Of a stretch of 56,003 nt of DNA, positions 52,812 through 56,003 are shown one piece after another. The notes under the pieces are model-generated. The model was not told the DNA's origin, searched no databases, and saw only the letters and a list, made by a program, of their open reading frames with translations. Every line of letters begins with the position of its first letter. The stretch's first letter is position 1. Origin of the DNA: Clostridia bacterium (GTDB lineage Bacteria > Bacillota > Clostridia > Christensenellales > Borkfalkiaceae); assembly GCA_028720205.1 (NCBI GenBank), contig JAQYLE010000027.1, forward strand, positions 1 through 56,003. The letters run 5' to 3'. Position numbers and translations under genes: made by a program.

Positions 52812-55800
52812 ATGTTTAAAAGAAGAAAATTTGCAACGGCTGCGGCTTTAACCGTGGCGAGCATATCGCTGATGTTTGCCGCGGCCTGCGGAGGCGGGCA
52901 GGACGATTCGCAGATAACCATATCGCTCGACCGTAGTTCGATTACGATGATCGAAGGAAATACGGCTACGATTACGGCTACGGCAACGGGAACAACGGAA
53001 GCGATTGAATGGAATTCGAATAATACTTCCGTCGTTACCGTATCGGACGGCGTTTTAACGGCGATTGCGGAAGGCAGTACTACGGTGGTCGCTTCGGTAG
53101 CGAACGAATCTGCGTCCTGCACCGTTACCGTTGAGCCGAATACGGAAACGCTTACGTTGACGATGGATAAAACGACGGTAGCCATGCTGACAGAGGAAAG
53201 CGTCACGTTAAACGCCAACTTATCGTTAAAAGGCGAGCCTATCAATGCAGAGATTTTTTGGGAAGTGAACGACGGGAATATTGTAGAGCTGACGGAATCC
53301 GGCAAAAGCGCCTCGATTAAAGGCTTAAAAGCGGGTACCGCGAAAGTGGTGGCTTCTGCCGAGTATTACGGAAAAACCGTGAAAGCGGAATCGGAGATTA
53401 CCGTTACGGATAAATACAAATTGGAACTTTTAAGTTCGGATAACGTTGTGCTCAATTTGAAAAAATACGAAAATTCCGGCGTCGTTTCGCAGAAAATCGA
53501 GGCGAAATTTTCTGATAAAGACGGCGTGATTCCCGACGCGCAAATCACGTACGTTTCAAGCAAAACCGACGTTGCCGCGGTTGCCGCCGACGGTACGGTA
53601 ACCCCGGTTTCAAACGGTAAGGCGATCGTTGAAGTCAGGTGCGAATACGAACATAAAGAATATAAAGTAAACGTTTTTGTAACCGTACAAAAGCTGGAAG
53701 TCGAAACGGGTAAAACGCTGTATTACGGGGCGGATTCTTCCGATTGGCTGATTGATTTTTCTAAATTCAAACTTACGGCGGCGGAAGTTGAATCGGTATA
53801 TTATAACACCGAGGACGCGGAAGACTATGTTTTGACGGACGGAAGCGGAAATATTCAGCTTGAAGGGGGCAAGGCGAAAATCAATCCGGCGCTTATCGAT
53901 CCCGACGGAATGACGCAGGCGGACGAGGTAGTGCTTTCTACCGTTGATGGAGCATGGCTTCTTATCTTTAACGTTACGTACATTACGGAAAACAATCTTG
54001 AAATCCGCATACCCGAATATCCTCTTTCGGTGGGAGGCAGCAAGCAGGTGTGTTTAACCGTACACGGCAAGGAAATCGATAATTCTGAAGTTGTGTGGAG
54101 TTCCGGAAACGAAGAGGTCGTTCAGATAAACGACGAGGGCGTTATATATGCCGTTTCCAGCGGCTTTACCGATATTACGGGTAGAATTTTCGGCATTGCG
54201 CGCACGGTGGACGTAATTCTTTATGAAGAGCAGAATAATATCGAAATAAAATCCGTAGCGTTAGAAACTGCAACGGGTACGCTCACGGGCGGCTATTGCT
54301 ATTATCCCGATAGCTTTGCAGGGCAGTGGGTAAGTTTCAGCTTCTCTATCAGCGAGGATTATGAGGACGGAGGGTTGTTGCTGTACTGCGGCAAGTGGAG
54401 CGAAACGCAGGATAATCCCGTCGTTACGCAGAATTACGTGTTTGCAGGCATGCATAACGTAGTAAGTAAGGGGTACGATAACGACAGCTTTGTTCTGTTC
54501 GACCAAAACGGAAAGAGTATATTCGATTTTACTACTGAGTTGAATGGGCTTTCTGCGGGAACGTATACCGTTTTTGCAAAAAGGATCGTGAAGAATGATT
54601 ACATATATTTCACTTTTACCTCGGATAACGATTTCAATGCGTCTAATCTGGAAAATAAGGGTGTAACGGAGTTCATGAACCTGCGGGGCCCGCAGATTTC
54701 CGTAGCGGTTGATAACGGTAAAATCTACAAGTATGAAGGACCTGAAAAGAAAATTACCGTCGTAGATAAAACGTATACCTTCAGTTACGACGAGGCGGGC
54801 AAGGTAAACGTAGAGGAATTGGGGTATGGCACGGATGTTGTAGACGCATATCTTGCTGGCGACGAAAAGATCCCCCTGTTTGTAACCGACGAAAGCGGCA
54901 AACCCGTTGTGGAAGACGGAAAACTCAGCCTGGACGCGGATAATATTTATGTGTATCAGGGCACGAACGGAGTAAAAGATTTCTATATCGAATTCGCCGA
55001 CAGAGCCGTGGAACTGAAGATCAATATCGTGCAGGAAGATATGAAAATCGCTTCGGCGAAAACTTTGCCCGACGACGATCATATCTCGGTTTTACTGTTA
55101 ACGCAAGAGCAGGCGCAATCTGACTTTGCCGCGGGAAAACAGTATATGTCCTTTGATTTTTATATGTTAGAACAAGCCGGTACTGCTTCCGACGGCAACG
55201 CCAGGAGATATTTCCTCAACGTCTGCAATAAGCACGTATATATCGGTGCAAACGGATTCTATATAGCCAGCAATTGGCAGGCGGGATACGATTCGGTTCC
55301 CGGCGATTATCTTACCGTATACGATAAAGACGGGAATATCGTAAACAACAACGTTACGAATGTTGCCGGCAACCGTATCGGCGGCAGTATCGACGGCGCA
55401 TTGCAGGAAAAAACCTGGTATACTATCGTTATTAATCTTAACGGCAGATATGCGGAAGATTTTACGAGCGGCGTATCGGTGTCTTCCAGAAATGCGGCGA
55501 AAGCGCTTGTTTCAGATATTACGGCAGGAAAAGGCGACGGGAAAGACTACGTAATTACGGACTTCCGGTATTCGGTTACGAAAGAAACGCCGACGATCGA
55601 CGTTAAATCGTATATCGACGTTGCTACGGTAGCCTATGCCTATACCGTTACCGATAAGCGTAACGTTTTTATATCAGATAACGGTATCCCTGTTTTAACC
55701 GATGGCGAACTTACGGTGGATTATTCGCTTGAATTTGTTAAAAACGGTACGGAAAATTATATTCCCGTTGAAATTGCCGATGGAAATAACGTATTCTTAA

Positions 55801-56003
55801 TTTATATCCTCATCAACGCCGATTCCGAGCCGATCGAGGGCGCAACGCAGTACGCAATCGATACAACGGCGGTGGACGGGTTGGACGATATTAAAAAGTG
55901 GGAAGAAAATCCCGACGCGTATAACGCAGAGGGAATGAGCATTTCACTCGGTACGCTTACGGGAGAAAGCGATCTTTCGGGAATCGAATCCGTCACGTTC
56001 AAA
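52812..56003 (+). CDS. Very large surface lipoprotein with BIG2 Ig-like domains (partial, runs off the window)
   Basis: An open frame of 1064 codons with no stop before the window end. The N-terminus RRKFATAAALTVASIS leads to a lipobox FAAAC (Cys near 26). At least two BIG2 modules follow (ITISLDRSSITMIEGNTATIT, then VEWN-like EAIEWNSNNTSVVTVSDG; LTLTMDKTTVAMLTEESVTLN), and further Ig-like modules recur (KQVCLTVHGKEIDNSEVVWSSGNEEVVQIND, about 395-425). From about 480 onward come beta-rich regions without a family I recognise (AGQWVSFSFSISEDYEDGG; MSFDFYMLEQAG; EKTWYTIVINLNGRY), in the style of jelly-roll binding modules. GGGAGGAAAAAAAGG precedes the ATG. Confidence 0.85.
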   Translation, partial: MFKRRKFATAAALTVASISLMFAAACGGGQDDSQITISLDRSSITMIEGNTATITATATGTTEAIEWNSNNTSVVTVSDGVLTAIAEGSTTVVASVANESASCTVTVEPNTETLTLTMDKTTVAMLTEESVTLNANLSLKGEPINAEIFWEVNDGNIVELTESGKSASIKGLKAGTAKVVASAEYYGKTVKAESEITVTDKYKLELLSSDNVVLNLKKYENSGVVSQKIEAKFSDKDGVIPDAQITYVSSKTDVAAVAADGTVTPVSNGKAIVEVRCEYEHKEYKVNVFVTVQKLEVETGKTLYYGADSSDWLIDFSKFKLTAAEVESVYYNTEDAEDYVLTDGSGNIQLEGGKAKINPALIDPDGMTQADEVVLSTVDGAWLLIFNVTYITENNLEIRIPEYPLSVGGSKQVCLTVHGKEIDNSEVVWSSGNEEVVQINDEGVIYAVSSGFTDITGRIFGIARTVDVILYEEQNNIEIKSVALETATGTLTGGYCYYPDSFAGQWVSFSFSISEDYEDGGLLLYCGKWSETQDNPVVTQNYVFAGMHNVVSKGYDNDSFVLFDQNGKSIFDFTTELNGLSAGTYTVFAKRIVKNDYIYFTFTSDNDFNASNLENKGVTEFMNLRGPQISVAVDNGKIYKYEGPEKKITVVDKTYTFSYDEAGKVNVEELGYGTDVVDAYLAGDEKIPLFVTDESGKPVVEDGKLSLDADNIYVYQGTNGVKDFYIEFADRAVELKINIVQEDMKIASAKTLPDDDHISVLLLTQEQAQSDFAAGKQYMSFDFYMLEQAGTASDGNARRYFLNVCNKHVYIGANGFYIASNWQAGYDSVPGDYLTVYDKDGNIVNNNVTNVAGNRIGGSIDGALQEKTWYTIVINLNGRYAEDFTSGVSVSSRNAAKALVSDITAGKGDGKDYVITDFRYSVTKETPTIDVKSYIDVATVAYAYTVTDKRNVFISDNGIPVLTDGELTVDYSLEFVKNGTENYIPVEIADGNNVFLIYILINADSEPIEGATQYAIDTTAVDGLDDIKKWEENPDAYNAEGMSISLGTLTGESDLSGIESVTFK

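Noticed and set aside
1-56003. CRISPR array, tRNA, rRNA or replication origin
   Set aside because: No regularly spaced repeats, no cloverleaf with GTTCGA-type T arm, no rRNA-like sequence and no DnaA-box cluster were seen.

Overview
The window looks like chromosome from an anaerobic, Gram-positive-type bacterium of the Clostridia. The evidence is clean sigma-A promoters (TTGACA-N17-TATAAT), the gene order murB - PHP phosphatase - whiA - dnaE - pfkA, a minimal two-gene SufC/SufB-type Fe-S assembly pair, many ferredoxin-type proteins, and no aerobic respiratory genes. Base composition is near 50 percent GC with a strong preference for gcg and cgc codons. A Christensenellales-like gut lineage is possible, but that is only a guess.

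Layout. 1-1269 (minus strand): the start of an ABC ATPase and an NMT1-type substrate-binding lipoprotein. 1479-21510: mostly single housekeeping genes on the plus strand (valS, a DUF308 protein, an InlB-repeat lipoprotein, lgt, a CPBP protease, glyA, guaB, a CNNM/CBS protein, galE, a YgjP-type peptidase, sufC-sufB, an M18 aminopeptidase, dinB, an anchored binding-protein-like protein, murB). 21602-29471: PHP protein, whiA, dnaE, pfkA and a PfkB-family kinase. 29651-29851: a small cysteine protein with its own promoter.

30272-42117 is the most interesting block. It starts with an LDH-family dehydrogenase that has Arg at the residue deciding lactate versus malate, followed by class II fumarase. 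Then comes a tight cluster: hdrB, hdrC, hdrA, an mvhD/flxD-like gene, two Fe-S electron-transfer proteins, a flxA-like FAD/NAD(P)H and [2Fe-2S] reductase, a soluble fumarate-reductase Fe-S subunit and its flavoprotein, and a small PQ-loop-like membrane protein. Read together, this is a reductive path from oxaloacetate through malate and fumarate to succinate. Its last step appears wired to a flavin-based electron-bifurcating Flx-Hdr complex, which could couple NADH oxidation by fumarate to ferredoxin reduction.

42136-43186 is an ISL3-type insertion sequence with both ends present but a shortened transposase. From about 43.2 kb to the end lies a locus of different sequence character: a CUT1 sugar ABC transporter (binding lipoprotein and two permeases, no ATPase) followed by four large secreted or lipid-anchored proteins with Ig-like or DUF4838 domains. 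The last one runs off the window.

A compositional signal divides the window. I found no AGCT tetranucleotide in positions 1-43356, where about 170 would be expected by chance, but roughly 45 in the last 12.6 kb. This suggests strong long-term avoidance of AGCT in the resident genome and recent arrival of the sugar and secreted-protein locus, with the insertion sequence sitting at the junction. I saw no tRNA, rRNA, CRISPR array or known riboswitch.
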